From assembly GCA_036785705.1 (NCBI GenBank), contig JAWUZG010000138.1, forward strand, positions 248,001 to 312,000: a stretch of 64,000 nt of DNA, written 5' to 3'. A program made the position numbers and the translations under genes. This document shows, in pieces, positions 33,901 through 44,700 of the stretch (position 1 is the stretch's first letter; each line of letters begins with the position of its first letter). The notes under the pieces were generated by a model. It saw only the letters and a list, made by a program, of their open reading frames with translations. It was not told the DNA's origin and ran no database searches. This stretch comes from Acanthornis magna. Its lineage: Eukaryota > Chordata > Aves > Passeriformes > Acanthizidae.

Positions 33901-36375
33901 GAATTATGAACAATAAATTACAATTTGAAGTGTGGGACCAGAGAAACCTCTTGGCCTAACTATTTAAAAAATAGCTATTGTATACTACTCATCATTTATT
34001 GTGATCTAACACAAATGGTCAAAAACTTCATGCTTACATTAAAAAATAAATTTAAGAAGCAGAATTGCTTTTCAAACTGATTTAAAACAATAGTGATATA
34101 TAAATGAGATTACTTTAGTTTAGATTTAGAATGTGCTCATGTATAAAAGTTGTTTTAATGAATAATTTTTGGATGGATCTAGGAGGGACACTATCTGGTA
34201 AAATACTTCCTGTAATTTCTGCTTTCTTTACAGGCTATTGCCAATATAATTTTTCTTTTTGTCTTGCTGCATTTCTTATTTTCAAAATAAACCCCCACAA
34301 CCCACTGATTTTTAATTAAGGCACTAGAAATATTCAGCACCCTGAACGGAAAGCTCAGAGCTAGGAGGTGCTTCACCTTGCACAAGACAACTGTGTGAAA
34401 GAAAATGAGCTCCTCCTCCCATCCACAAGTGTTTTTTCCTCATTTCCATCTTTTAAAAAATTCTTCACCTAAGGGGAACTACTAAGCCAATGCAGAATAC
34501 TCCCTCTTGTATGAACATTTTGGTTGCTTAGGCTTCTTTACTCATTTACACTGTCTCCTGCCAGGTGGCTATTCTGAAAGGGTTAAAGAAAATGTGGAAA
34601 AGCTCCTGGGAATGTCTAACCTGGAAATTGATACTTTCATGAGGTAAAATTCCAGCTACAGAATTCGGGTGCTTCTCCTTGTGTGGTAAGTTCAGAAACT
34701 AACGGATCCTCTTTGGACAGCACAAGTCTGGGGACCTTTCCTGGGAGCAATATCCTCACACTTGTGACACAAGTTAGTTTCTACCTCAAGTCATCAGTGG
34801 ATGAACTTCTCGAAAGGAACAGGTAAAGAGGTTTATGTTGATTCTCTGCCTGGCTGCAGGAGTGTTGGAGCTGTATCATGTCAAAGTGGGGCATGGCTCC
34901 AGAAAAGTGATTTAAATATCAAGCTCTGCATTTCAGGTGCTATTGACACCTCAGCAGAACATATCATTTAGGTGAAAATTTAAAATATTTTAGCAGAATT
35001 CCTAAATACTGCGTGTTGCCTTATTTCAAGCATCTAGTTCTTTCCGTAATTACATTTTAGTGCCATTTAAAGTTAAAATGAAGATTTTGAATGGTGCAGT
35101 CACAAAAAAAGAGCTTGAAACGAAACTTACATTGCAGCAGATGATCAGGTGATCATCTGCCAGAAACAATCTTTCACAAGCTAATTCCAAAGATATATAG
35201 ACTTAAATAAACTTACTCCTTAAGCATCATGTCTCTGCAGGAGTTGAGCTAAAGCCTTACCCTTCTCCCTGTCAGTGACAAACACTTGATGCTGCTGTTT
35301 CATCACTGCTCCCACTAACATCCAATTTCAGGTATGTCACAGGCTGGTTCAGCCCCTACCACAGGAAAAGGAGGATTATTCATCCTATCATAATGCACCA
35401 CTTCCAGCCAGATGCAGTCAGGTAAGACCACATGTTTTGCAATACAGGGGAAATAAAGTCTGACGTATTTTGGGCCCTCAGGTACAGAGAGTTGTGAGTC
35501 CTTATCTCTTTCTAGAATTATCTCAGAAACATCAGTGGGAATCAGACAACATACTGATAATATGGTTTTAAACAGAACATACTTGGGTTGAAACTAGATG
35601 GTCTTCAAAGTTCCCTTCCAACCCAAACCATTCTATGATTCTAATTTTATCTTTGCCTGCCATCTGTTGAATAACTTCTTTGAGAACAAGTACAAAATTG
35701 GGCTCCAAAAGCCTCCCCCTTGTTATTTCTGTCCAGCCCTGCTGCACCTTAAGCAGTGGTTGGCCTCGGTGTAGGAGCTCACCCTGGGCCAGACTCCAGG
35801 CAGGGCTAAAAGGTTAATTTACACTTTTTTTTTTTCTGTGATAAGGTGAATATCCAACTGCATCTCCTCTTTCTGATAAAACATGGAATTAAATTCCCAC
35901 CAAGTCTCACAGTGGGTTTCAGTTACACTTGAAATGTGTATAGTGTTTTCTTGAGCTCGCAGTTTGGTACTTTAAAAGTCTTTGCATGAGAAAAGTGCCA
36001 AGATTAATGGAACTTAAACAGAAACAGCATCAACCTTTTGCCATCTGAGCAAAATCAAGTCCTTTGAGTTCTTGTAATAGATACTTCTTTTCCTGTAAAG
36101 TCGTTTTAAGGACAGTACTCCCTTCCAAAGGCCAGTAAGCCAACTCTCCCTTAAGGCAGAGCTCACCTGCAAATGTCATTGTTTCTTCCTTCTCATTTCT
36201 GCTCAGTCTCCTCTCCAAGTGGAATGCTGTGGTGCAAGACCTCCAAGCAGCCATGGAGCAAGTTTTCCACAAGTGTACTATAGAGGAATGGATGGAGGAG
36301 AATGTCCACCCCAGCCTACAGAAGCTCCAGCAAGTGGTGAATGATTTAGATGAAGCAATAAAAGCACAGAATTAA
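27852..36375 (+). CDS. HEXD: HEXD gene, hexosaminidase D (GH20), complete
   Basis: Twelve exons: 27852-27917, 28185-28294, 28405-28492, 29239-29403, 30499-30682, 32032-32103, 32849-33044, 33699-33781, 34565-34643, 34721-34822, 35332-35421 and 36207-36375. They join without phase conflict into 467 codons, close to the ~486 I recall for human HEXD. HEXD is a GH20 beta-hexosaminidase that removes terminal N-acetylgalactosamine/glucosamine and, unlike lysosomal HEXA/HEXB, has no signal peptide and is nucleocytoplasmic. No signal peptide is seen here. The catalytic Asp-Glu pair of GH20 is in HIGCDE (about residues 142-143) at the end of exon 4, followed by [14 protein letters not shown], the GATG segment and TGWQRYDH are further conserved blocks. 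An in-frame TAG 31 bases upstream (27819-27821) supports the start. Confidence 0.95.
27906..28125 (+). repeat. 22-bp x 10 minisatellite spanning the HEXD exon 1 splice donor
   Basis: Ten consecutive 22-base units of the form TACCTGGAGCAGGTGAGGGA+TG, starting at 27906, 27928, 27950, 27972, 27994, 28016, 28038, 28060, 28082 and 28104, with rising divergence to the right. Unit 1 holds the last four codons of exon 1 and the true donor; most other units carry a donor-like GTGAGG, GTAAGG or GTGAAG at the same offset. Confidence 0.93.
28185..28294 (+). CDS. HEXD: HEXD exon 2
   Basis: Encodes [19 protein letters not shown] and the following FPYTGP strand; acceptor CCCACAG, donor AG|GTACTG. Confidence 0.94.
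28405..28492 (+). CDS. HEXD: HEXD exon 3
   Basis: Encodes [20 protein letters not shown] and VQSFGHME, a conserved GH20 barrel strand; acceptor CCTGCAG, donor GTGAGC. Confidence 0.94.
28585..28910 (+). mobile_element. CR1 LINE 3' fragment in HEXD intron 3
   Basis: Contains CTCACCTGGAGCACTGTGTC, CCCAGAGAGGCTGTGGAGTC and a 3' end ATTCTGTGATTCTGTG, all hallmarks of avian CR1. Confidence 0.92.
29239..29403 (+). CDS. HEXD: HEXD exon 4 (catalytic Asp-Glu)
   Basis: Encodes [14 protein letters not shown] through FHIGCDE. The DE pair is the GH20 catalytic pair (substrate-assisted mechanism). 55 whole codons; donor GTGGGA is weaker than consensus. Confidence 0.95.
30499..30682 (+). CDS. HEXD: HEXD exon 5
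   Basis: Encodes [16 protein letters not shown] through [12 protein letters not shown]; acceptor TGTTTCAG, donor GTGTGT. Confidence 0.95.
30827..30870. repeat. Perfect 22-bp tandem duplication
   Basis: Two identical adjacent 22-base units at 30827-30848 and 30849-30870 (GGCTGTCACAGAGTCCCTGT+GT) in HEXD intron 5. Confidence 0.9.
32032..32103 (+). CDS. HEXD: HEXD exon 6
   Basis: Encodes [20 protein letters not shown] plus EGK. The acceptor is CTTTCAG|AG; the alternative AG two bases on would break the frame. 72 bases. Confidence 0.9.
32849..33044 (+). CDS. HEXD: HEXD exon 7
   Basis: Encodes [20 protein letters not shown] through ITLTGWQR, among the most conserved HEXD blocks; acceptor CATTGCAG, donor GTAAGG. 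Confidence 0.95.
33699..33781 (+). CDS. HEXD: HEXD exon 8
   Basis: Encodes [20 protein letters not shown]; acceptor TTATGTAG, donor G|GTACAA (weak). Confidence 0.92.
34565..34643 (+). CDS. HEXD: HEXD exon 9
   Basis: Encodes [20 protein letters not shown]; acceptor CTGCCAG, donor GTAAAA. Confidence 0.9.
34721..34822 (+). CDS. HEXD: HEXD exon 10
   Basis: Encodes [20 protein letters not shown] and VDELLERN; acceptor TTGGACAG only 77 bases after exon 9, donor GTAAAG. Confidence 0.93.
35332..35421 (+). CDS. HEXD: HEXD exon 11
   Basis: Encodes [20 protein letters not shown]; acceptor CAATTTCAG, donor GTAAGA. Confidence 0.94.
35581..35642 (+). mobile_element. CR1 LINE 3' tail
   Basis: ACTAGATGGTCTTCAAAGTTCC followed by ACCCAAACCATTCTATGATT, the last ~60 bases of a CR1 copy, in HEXD intron 11. 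Confidence 0.82.
36207..36375 (+). CDS. HEXD: HEXD exon 12 (stop codon)
   Basis: Encodes [20 protein letters not shown] through [16 protein letters not shown], ending in TAA at 36373-36375. The C-terminal tail after that is shorter than the Pro-rich human tail I recall. Confidence 0.94.
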
Positions 36376-36529
36376 GGTCATTTCAATTAGTCTGACTCAT
36401 TCCCTGGGAAAACATGGCTAGTGAAAATCAGCAACTAGTCCTTGAGCTGGAGTTTGTCATCTGGAGAGTTGAAGCAAGAACTGTGGTTAAACAAAAGTGA
36501 CCTGAAGGCATGGAAGAATTTACTAGCAT

Positions 36530-36535
36530 AATAAA
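36530..36535 (+). terminator. Proximal HEXD poly(A) signal
   Basis: AATAAA 155 bases after the HEXD stop, followed by a T/GT-rich stretch (TGTTGTAATTTTCTTGT). Plausible main 3' end. Confidence 0.65.
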
Positions 36536-36860
36536 CTTCAACTCTGTTGTAATTTTCTTGTCTTAACACATGCTGAGCCTTAATTCACCTGCTCTGTAAG
36601 TCAGGTTTGCTCCCCAGGAGTGAGTCACAGCTCACTCTCTTACAAGGCAGGGGAAAACCCCGTTTCTTCCAAATTCAATATTTGTAGCAATAGACTCTTA
36701 AATAACAGTGACCTGAGAAATTCTACCCTAATATTTAGGATCTTAAAAAATGTTTGGGTCATTTTGTTCTGTACCATAACTCCTTCACCTGTCAGCTGTG
36801 TTCTGAGTTGTGTCCTACCATTCCATCACAGGCAAGAGAGAGCTCCTGAGGCAGTGACAC

Positions 36861-37090
36861 CTGGACTTGGAGGGAAAACTGCCTTAACACATTGGGCTGC
36901 TTCACTCTCTGCCAAAGCATCATTTAAGCTCAGTGTAGTCTCATCCCCACAGAAAAGCACCATCCCAATCACTGGACTTGGAGGGAAAACTGCCTTAACA
37001 CATTGGGCTGCTTCAAAATGCTTCTCTGCCAAAGCATCATCTAAGCTCAGCCTAGTCTCATCCCCACAGAAAAGCACCATCCCACTCACT
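36861..37090. repeat. Tandem duplication of ~115 bp
   Basis: Units at 36861-36971 and 36972-37090 both start CTGGACTTGGAGGGAAAACT and end near AGCACCATCCCA. They differ by a few substitutions and an 8-base insertion in the right copy (TTCAAAATGCTTCTC against TTCACTC). Confidence 0.93.
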
Positions 37091-37573
37091 GAGGCATGTG
37101 TTTAGCTGTGTAAAACCTGAAACTGCAACCTGCACTTTCCAGGTTTGTCCCATTTTGAGGCATGACTAAAGTTACTAAATATGAGGAAAAAATGCTAGTT
37201 TATTCTGCTTTAATGTCACATTTTTCATAATGTATAGCACCTTATTGGAGTATTAAAATAATCACCAAAATGGAAATAATTCAGAAGTCTGTTAGTTAAG
37301 TATGTTACTTCATCATGAATATTCAAAATACTTATTTTTGTGCTTCATTTATTCCTTTCTTTAATTTTTTTTTTGGAAGCACCAGTATTGACATTTTCTT
37401 GGAATGATCTTGAGATACAGAAAGTAAAACTATAGCATAACACAAGCTTCACCTTATTCAATGAGAGCCTTGGTGATTATGTCCACATGGAGATTTTTAC
37501 CTAAAAAGAATCAATTGCTATGTATACCTGTCAGATAGGTTGAACTAAACAAGATCTTAATTTATTTTACTTG

Positions 37574-37579
37574 AATAAA
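37574..37579 (+). terminator. Possible distal HEXD poly(A) signal
   Basis: AATAAA followed within 40 bases by TGTGGAAATGTGCTTCTTTT, a GT-rich downstream element. It would extend the HEXD 3' UTR to about 1.2 kb. Confidence 0.45.
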
Positions 37580-40500
37580 ACCTTTGATACTCAAAATATT
37601 TGTGGAAATGTGCTTCTTTTTATGTGTGTGGCATGCTGGTTTGGTTTAAAGGAGGGAAGATGGAAATACATTCACCACTGGAGAGCAGGATAAGCTTACA
37701 TGAAATTGAAAGCTGGACTGTCACAAGAGTGTCAGCAGGGTCACTTCTAAGCAGGGATTTGGGCTTCCTCTACTCTGTCCTACCCCCATTAACTCCACCA
37801 GTAGGTCTGTGCCAAGAAGTAATTTAGACAGCCATTAACATTTTAATAATTTTAATTAAAAACAATACAAAAATACTACAGCAATGCAAAACAAGTTATC
37901 AAAGTTGATTTTATCAATGTTTTTTTTAAAAAAAGACAATACAACAAGGCCTTGCTGAAATTCTACTTGCAATTTTAAAGTAAAAAAAGCAATTTCTAAA
38001 CATTTTCCAGAAGTGTTTTTGCCTCCCAGCAATCTACAACAGTGTCAGAACTAGCCCTCTTTATCTACTATGTAAGCCAGCTGAGGTTTTGGTATCTGTG
38101 TAACTTCATAAATACAGCCCAAGAGTCAGATCTCAACTATAAATATTCTGATTGAGACTTGTGCAATTCATCCAAGGTATGGAATATTTTGTTGTGAGAT
38201 ACCAGAAAATGAGATTACACGTGACATAAAGCACTGCTCTCCCTGTGTCCAGATGCACTCTGGCTTTTGGTCACTGCAGCAGCCATGACCACGGTCCCAT
38301 CCCACCACTGCCATGCAAGGAACTGCCATTGTGCTGCTCAAGCATAAGCTGAAGCACCTGCCAAGTGGCACTTACCATACAGTTCTATTTAAGGACATGA
38401 CAGAAAGGGTTGGTTTTAGGGGTCAAGGTGTTGGATCTAAGGTCAGCTATGCAGGTTTCTAAATAATTCATAAGTCATAAAAACTACAGCTGTCCAGGCA
38501 CAAGTCTCTAGATGGCCTGAGATGCAAAAGTTAATGACTACATCTGCTGTAACAGTCTTCTAGGAGTACCTAATTTCCTAACCAAAACCAGTCTTTCACA
38601 TCATTCCTTTGGGTACAAGCCACTTTACACCAGGCACATGTAAGGCTATGTTTACTGGGCCTTTGAATTTGCTGAGCCCAAGAGAAGCAAGGAAAACCAT
38701 CCGCAAAAGCCTTTGGCAGAATGGTGAGAAGTGGCAGAAGAGTAGAATGAGACAGGACTAGTCCAAAGAGGAAAGACTGAAACCTGTCCTGAGTTAGCAC
38801 CTGCTTTCAGCAGTTCTTCAAGCTGCAATCACATTGCTGAGGAGTGCACGGACATTGCAATTTTAAGTTAATTGCACACGTACACAGTTACTGCATTACA
38901 TCTGGCTATGTCTTCCAACTATAAAAGAGAAAAGTTTTTGAGGGCAAGAAGCTCCACATGTGGATCAAGAGAAATACAAGAGAAAACCCCATCAGCCTGT
39001 TGTAATGTTCATGCAGTGTCCCATTGCCAAGCTCAGAGGTTCAAAGAGATCAGTGCCACAAGAAGCTCCCAGGTGGATCAGTGAGCCACACCCCCACAGG
39101 CAGCACCCACAGCCTGGAAAACTGGAAAACACCACTAAAGAGGTGATCACTGGACACCAACCCAACATGCAACTTACTCCACAGGATGCATTTCAAGTTA
39201 CATTGTACCTTACTATGGGTCATTCCCCTTTCTATAGATTCTGAGTTTTCCTTACATTGTTTTAGTCTTTGTATAAGATAATGCATAGTACATAAGAAAA
39301 CACAGTACTAACATCACGAATGCATAGCAGCCTGAATGCACAACAGCTCAGTAGAAGCAGGACACATGATGCAGTGCAGGGTTAGACCAACAGACGTACC
39401 TTTCAAAAGTTGATTTTTAACTGGGAAACTACAGCATGGTTTTCCACGGAATGTCAGCTCTCATGGGAATGCAAATGAAAACCAGTACAGGTAAGACTGA
39501 AGGCAGGTAGTTCTGTCTGTTTTATCTATAGTCCACTCCATGGGCTCAGAGTAAGTGCAATGCACATCGTGAATGCCCTCTGAATATCCTTGATACAAAG
39601 CAGCAGTTACCACAGGCTGAGCCCTTGTGCTCACATTATACCATTACATACTCTAGGACTGTACTTCTTAGTGGAAGTTGGTAGAACACTCACCATTCTC
39701 ATTTTACACTCTGGGGAGAAAAAAAGAGTTCTCAAAATCCCCAATCTCATTCTCCTCTCTCTAAAATGAGCATCACCTGGGGTATATATTACAGTGGATT
39801 TAAATGAGGAACTCTACAAAGTGTTACACCCTGCAGTATTTTTTAAACAGGTTTGACGATTATGCTTAGCTTACAGCTGTGCTTCAGGATAAAGGTAAAT
39901 TTAGGTAACTGCCTGCAACCTAATTGCTCCCCATTCATACACAGCAGCTTCCCAGGTCCAGTGGTGTGGGGTAGGCACTGAAAGCCCCACGATTACCCCA
40001 GAAACTCAGAGGACTTTCATGATCGCTTACTGGCAGAGGTCTGTACTGACACCTGAGGTGATTGCAAGGTTTTTATCTTGTTTAAAGGAAACAGACCCAC
40101 TTCTGTGCTGCACACAAGAGTAGCAGCAGTGAGTACCTCCCCACTGACAGCATGAGCCTTTGCCTCAGCTCACATAGTAGGCCTGAATGGCTGGAAGGGA
40201 AATCTTCGTACAACCTGTTCTTTGATGAGCAGGTGCTCAGTTTCAGACTGAGCTGCAACACAAAACAGGACGTGGCTTCTGCCAAAACCTTTTCAGAGCC
40301 TTCTCTCTGTAGAGGTAGAGTGATTGGAAACAAGAACACAGGCTCTTCTAAATCCTGAAGAGACTGCTACCAGGAGACATATGATGGTGGCCAACCGTGA
40401 AAGCAGACAACACAGTTACCTCGTACCCTGCTCAGATCTCCCACAAGTAACTGTGTAAATATTTTCTAAATCAGGTCTGAAGACCATAAGGCCCCTAAAT

Positions 40501-41604
40501 AAACCCTAGTGAACTTCAGTACAAGCAGCTGTAGCATTTTGAAGGAACTTTCGGCTTTTTACAATTTTTTTCTTGTACTGACATGTTAATGTAAGCATGA
40601 TGGAGTTCTAGTTCTAGACAGAATATGTTGACTAACAGAGGTAGCTTTTACTTCAGAAATACCTTGAAAAAACCAATATTTAAACTATTTGTGAAATCAT
40701 AAGTCAGAACAGAGGACACCACACATCTGGAGTAAAAAACAGGTCCAAGTCAAACATTGAATCTACCTTAAATAAGTTATTATTTAGCACTTCGGTATCA
40801 TTTCAAGTAAGGAAATACTAAACAACTCTAGGCTACCACCTTGTTTCATATCAGTCTTTTCCCTATCTAAATTTACTCATGTCCCTGCTTCCTAAATACA
40901 CTGTTTAAATAGTAAACACTGAGGTCTAGAAAAAGATTATTCTGTCCTGCCCAGAAGTTAAGCATAACAGGGTTAAGGTACAACATCCCAATGATGCTTC
41001 ATCATCATCATGATAATTTCTCCTTTACTATTTATGGGTCCCTGGTGAGTCCAAGATAAGTTAAGACAACGTTAAAGGTTGATCAACCTGATGTTCAGAA
41101 TTCCAAGACAGGCACTCAGACTTTAATTTCCACAGATATCTAATGGCAAGTCAGTAGTAAAGAACATAAAAGTGCCACTACTCTGCATCTCCTAATTGCA
41201 TATATTAAAAGGAAAACCTCCAAGCATTGTTTATGAGTTACAAATTCAACTCTTCTACATTTCACATACTGTACCTGCAGCGAATGTTTGCAGTAAGCAG
41301 CTCACATCTGTATCTCCACTTAATTAATGGAAAAGCAATTATTTCAAGCCAATTCAGTAACAAATAACTATTCCTAGATAAGTTTGATGAGCTGACAAAG
41401 CTCAAAAACCAGCAGTGTCCACATGCAGGCTCTCGAAGCAGTTTAGCACTAAACAATGTGCCCTAAGACAGACTCATCCCATTGTAAATGCACATGTTGA
41501 GAAATGCCCAGGTCAAAGTTGTGAAGGATTTCTTTTTCTGGAGAACAATCAGAATACTTTCCAGATGTGTGAAAGCCTCTGCTTGCTTCAGTTCACAATG
41601 ACCA

Positions 41605-41734
41605 TCAGTATTTAGCCTGTGGTTCATCTGCATCACTTGCCTCTGTTTCGCTGCTCTGGGAGAAATCTTGTGGGGTCTCTACTCTGTCCAGTTCCAGAAA
41701 GCTAGTAATGAGTTTGGCAACTGCTTCCACATCA
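41605..41734 (-). CDS. CYBC1: CYBC1 coding exon 6 (stop codon)
   Basis: Encodes DVEAVAKLITSFLELDRVET and an acidic/Ser-rich tail ending QAKY; TGA is the reverse complement of 41605-41607. Acceptor TTCCACAG. Confidence 0.94.
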
Positions 41735-44700
41735 CTGTGGAAAAGAAGAAACAATGGAAGCATTAGTGGAACTGTGGTGCTGACAAGAACAGGCATGCTA
41801 ATTCCTGAGAATAACTGCTTAGAGGGAAAGTCACATGGGCAGAGAGAGTATGGCTGACAGCATGCGATACTAAGCCATTCCTTCCATATCAGAACAAATC
41901 AGTCCATACCCCAGTCCCTGCTGCAAGGTTCCTTATTATCAATGTTCAAGATAATTTTCTGTTAACTATTATATCAAATGTTTGCAAAATAGAATTAATC
42001 CCTTCTGCCACTGCATAGCTGAAGAAGGCAACTCCAGCAGACATCCAGAACTAAAGTGATCTTAGATATCTAAATATGATCCTGATAGAGTGTATTACCC
42101 CAAATGTCTGCAAATGAAAACTTTAAGGGGTTTAAAAGGTTAAACTGAATAACACAAGGTCATATCAGCAAGTCTGAAAACTGAGCTTAATCATAATAGT
42201 TGGCAATTACTGACCCACATGACTGGCATTTCCCACTTTACACATTCTAATTTCAAAAAGTCCACACTGCACCTTCTGCAGCCCAACACTGCACTCTGAG
42301 TGAGCGGGTGTGAAAATCCAGTGACAAACCGCAGCACAACCAGGTAACCCTTCCCAAAATACCGCACGGTCTCCTCTTCCACGTTCACATCGCGGATCTC
42401 GTTCAGCAGAGCCACGACTGCAAACAGATGGGGAAAACAACGCAGCCTGTTAGCATGACTGCAAACCCTCAGCACTGCCAGAGGTGACTCAGGTGACAGG
42501 GACACCCTCTGTGGTCCCACACAACCGGGGCAGTCCTGCAGCAGCAAACAGCTGCTGAGGTGCTCAGGCAAAAGAAACATCCGCAGGGTGTGAGTGCAGC
42601 ACATCTTAGCTGGTACAGGCCCTAAGTAACAAGATGTACAGCCTGCCAGGCACTGGGGAGCAACCCTTTATTACTTATGTTTCCCACTTACTTTAATGGC
42701 AGTTTTAACTATTTTTCTGTACAGAGGAGGCAAACAGGTGTTCAGTTTACTGAGACAGAACAAATACTGAAATATTTAACTGCTCAGAGCACCTGTTGAT
42801 CTCTGCATCTTGACATGAATGGTACCTAAAACAGACCTTATCAAAGAGGAAGAGATGTGCTCAGCTCCCCAATGTAAACATGTATCGTAAAGGAAAGTTC
42901 AGAAACATTAAACATCCTTATCTTCCATCTCCAAAATGAACTGTTTAAATACCACTTCAGCTTAAGGTCATTCCAAATTTGGCCAGTCTTCTGAGCTTAT
43001 TGAGAGCTGGTCCGATTTCCATCAGGAAGTAGAATAAAACCTCTGACATGGAAGACGATCCTACTTTAGTTTGCAATAGAACTCCCAACTCACTGTGACT
43101 CTACCAACTCACAGACTATACTGCAACTTCTGTTAATCCAACAGAAAGCCCAAAAGACATCAGATACTGCATTAAACTGAGCCTACTGACCATGCTGCTT
43201 TAAATGCATATTCTATAACTGCAGGATTTAACACGCCTGTTTGCATATGATACCTAAACATTTGCCTGCTCCCCAAAGCAGATGAGATTACACGAATCTC
43301 AGCTTCTGGATCCAAAATTTAAATTTTTCCCCCTTCCCAGCTGCCAAGCAGGCTAGCCAAGGGAAAGGTAAACCTGCACATTAACATCCCAAAGGAATGG
43401 CTAAGATTATTATGGAAAGCAATGTGTAGGCCTAGTTACCTCGGATTAAAATAATTAACAAGATGCATTCAGCCCACAGAAAAAAAGCATTTGAGCCCCG
43501 GGAGGCAGGTTGTTACATCTGCTGCTTGGGAACAAAGCAGATCTGGAAGCAGATGTGACTTAATTTGAGTACAGAACTCCAGAGAAGCTATTAAATGGGC
43601 ACATATCCATCTCTTCTGCTGCTCACCACATTTTCTACCACAGATGCTGCTTTCTCACCTTGTTCATTGCCTCCTTTGGACAAGGTCAGTATTTTTTTGT
43701 AGAGATTGAATGTTTTTAAGCAGATTGTTCCCTTGTTCTTATCAAATACAGCTTCCTGTAAAATTGAAAAATAAAAATTAAGATTTTCTTGAAAACACCA
43801 TCACTGGCTATGTTTCAAAATAAAATAAAAATAGTTCTATGGGAAAACAATCTTGGTAACAGAAAAATACACAGTTAGTTTAGAAACATTTCTCCTGCAC
43901 AACTTCTAGAAGGAAGTTAAAAGTGGGTTCATTGTCCCTCTTGCCACATTCCTTATGTAATAAAAAATCTGCCTGGAATCAAATTTGAACACTGACTTTT
44001 AACTCCTATAATTTTCACTTCTGGTGAATTTGACATTCCAGAGCTGTGCTCTATGGGCCAGGCCTACAAAGACCTCAAATATCCCTGCCAGTCAATGAAA
44101 AGAGGATCTCATTCTCTTTAGGTGAGTTGCTCATTCTAATACAACTCAGGTCAGCAAGGTGACAAGGTGGCTTAATTGCTTCCAGTCCTACTCCCAACAA
44201 ATCAACATCCACAACATTCTAAACCAGCTTACACCACACTTGTCCCAGACAAAAACAGCTGAGCAGCCTGGAAGGTTAGAGCTCCCTTATTTAATGGTTG
44301 CTCTGTTATTAACTTGAAGGGTTAAGTTCAAAATCATGTTGTGCAGCTGAAGGTCCTGGTCACCCTCCCTCTTTCATGTGAGACATAACATTCTGGGACA
44401 AGTCTCCCCTTAAAAATACCCATATGTTTAACTTCACGTTTTCATGCTTGTGTCGTCAAAGAATTACTGCCCTAATTCTAGTGCCAGTATAGCAGCCCCA
44501 GATGGTTTCCTGAAAGCCAAAATCATAACTTGTCTGTTTGGACTGAGCAAGTGCGTGGGGCTGCTGGAATCAGCATCTGCCAACTGCTTCCTACTCACAG
44601 ACCCTCATTGCCTGAGCTCAGCATCTTACCTCCCACTGCTCCAGATTCTGTGCTGCCACAAAGAAACACCCAGCCATATAGAAGAGCTTCCATGCCAAGC

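Larger units (their letters stand above)
36376..41604. other. Convergent 3' region between HEXD and CYBC1
   Basis: 5.2 kb without a supported coding exon. It should hold the HEXD 3' UTR on the left and the CYBC1 3' UTR on the right. No minus-strand AATAAA was firmly assigned to CYBC1; ATTAAA variants near 37840-37860 are candidates. Confidence 0.5.
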
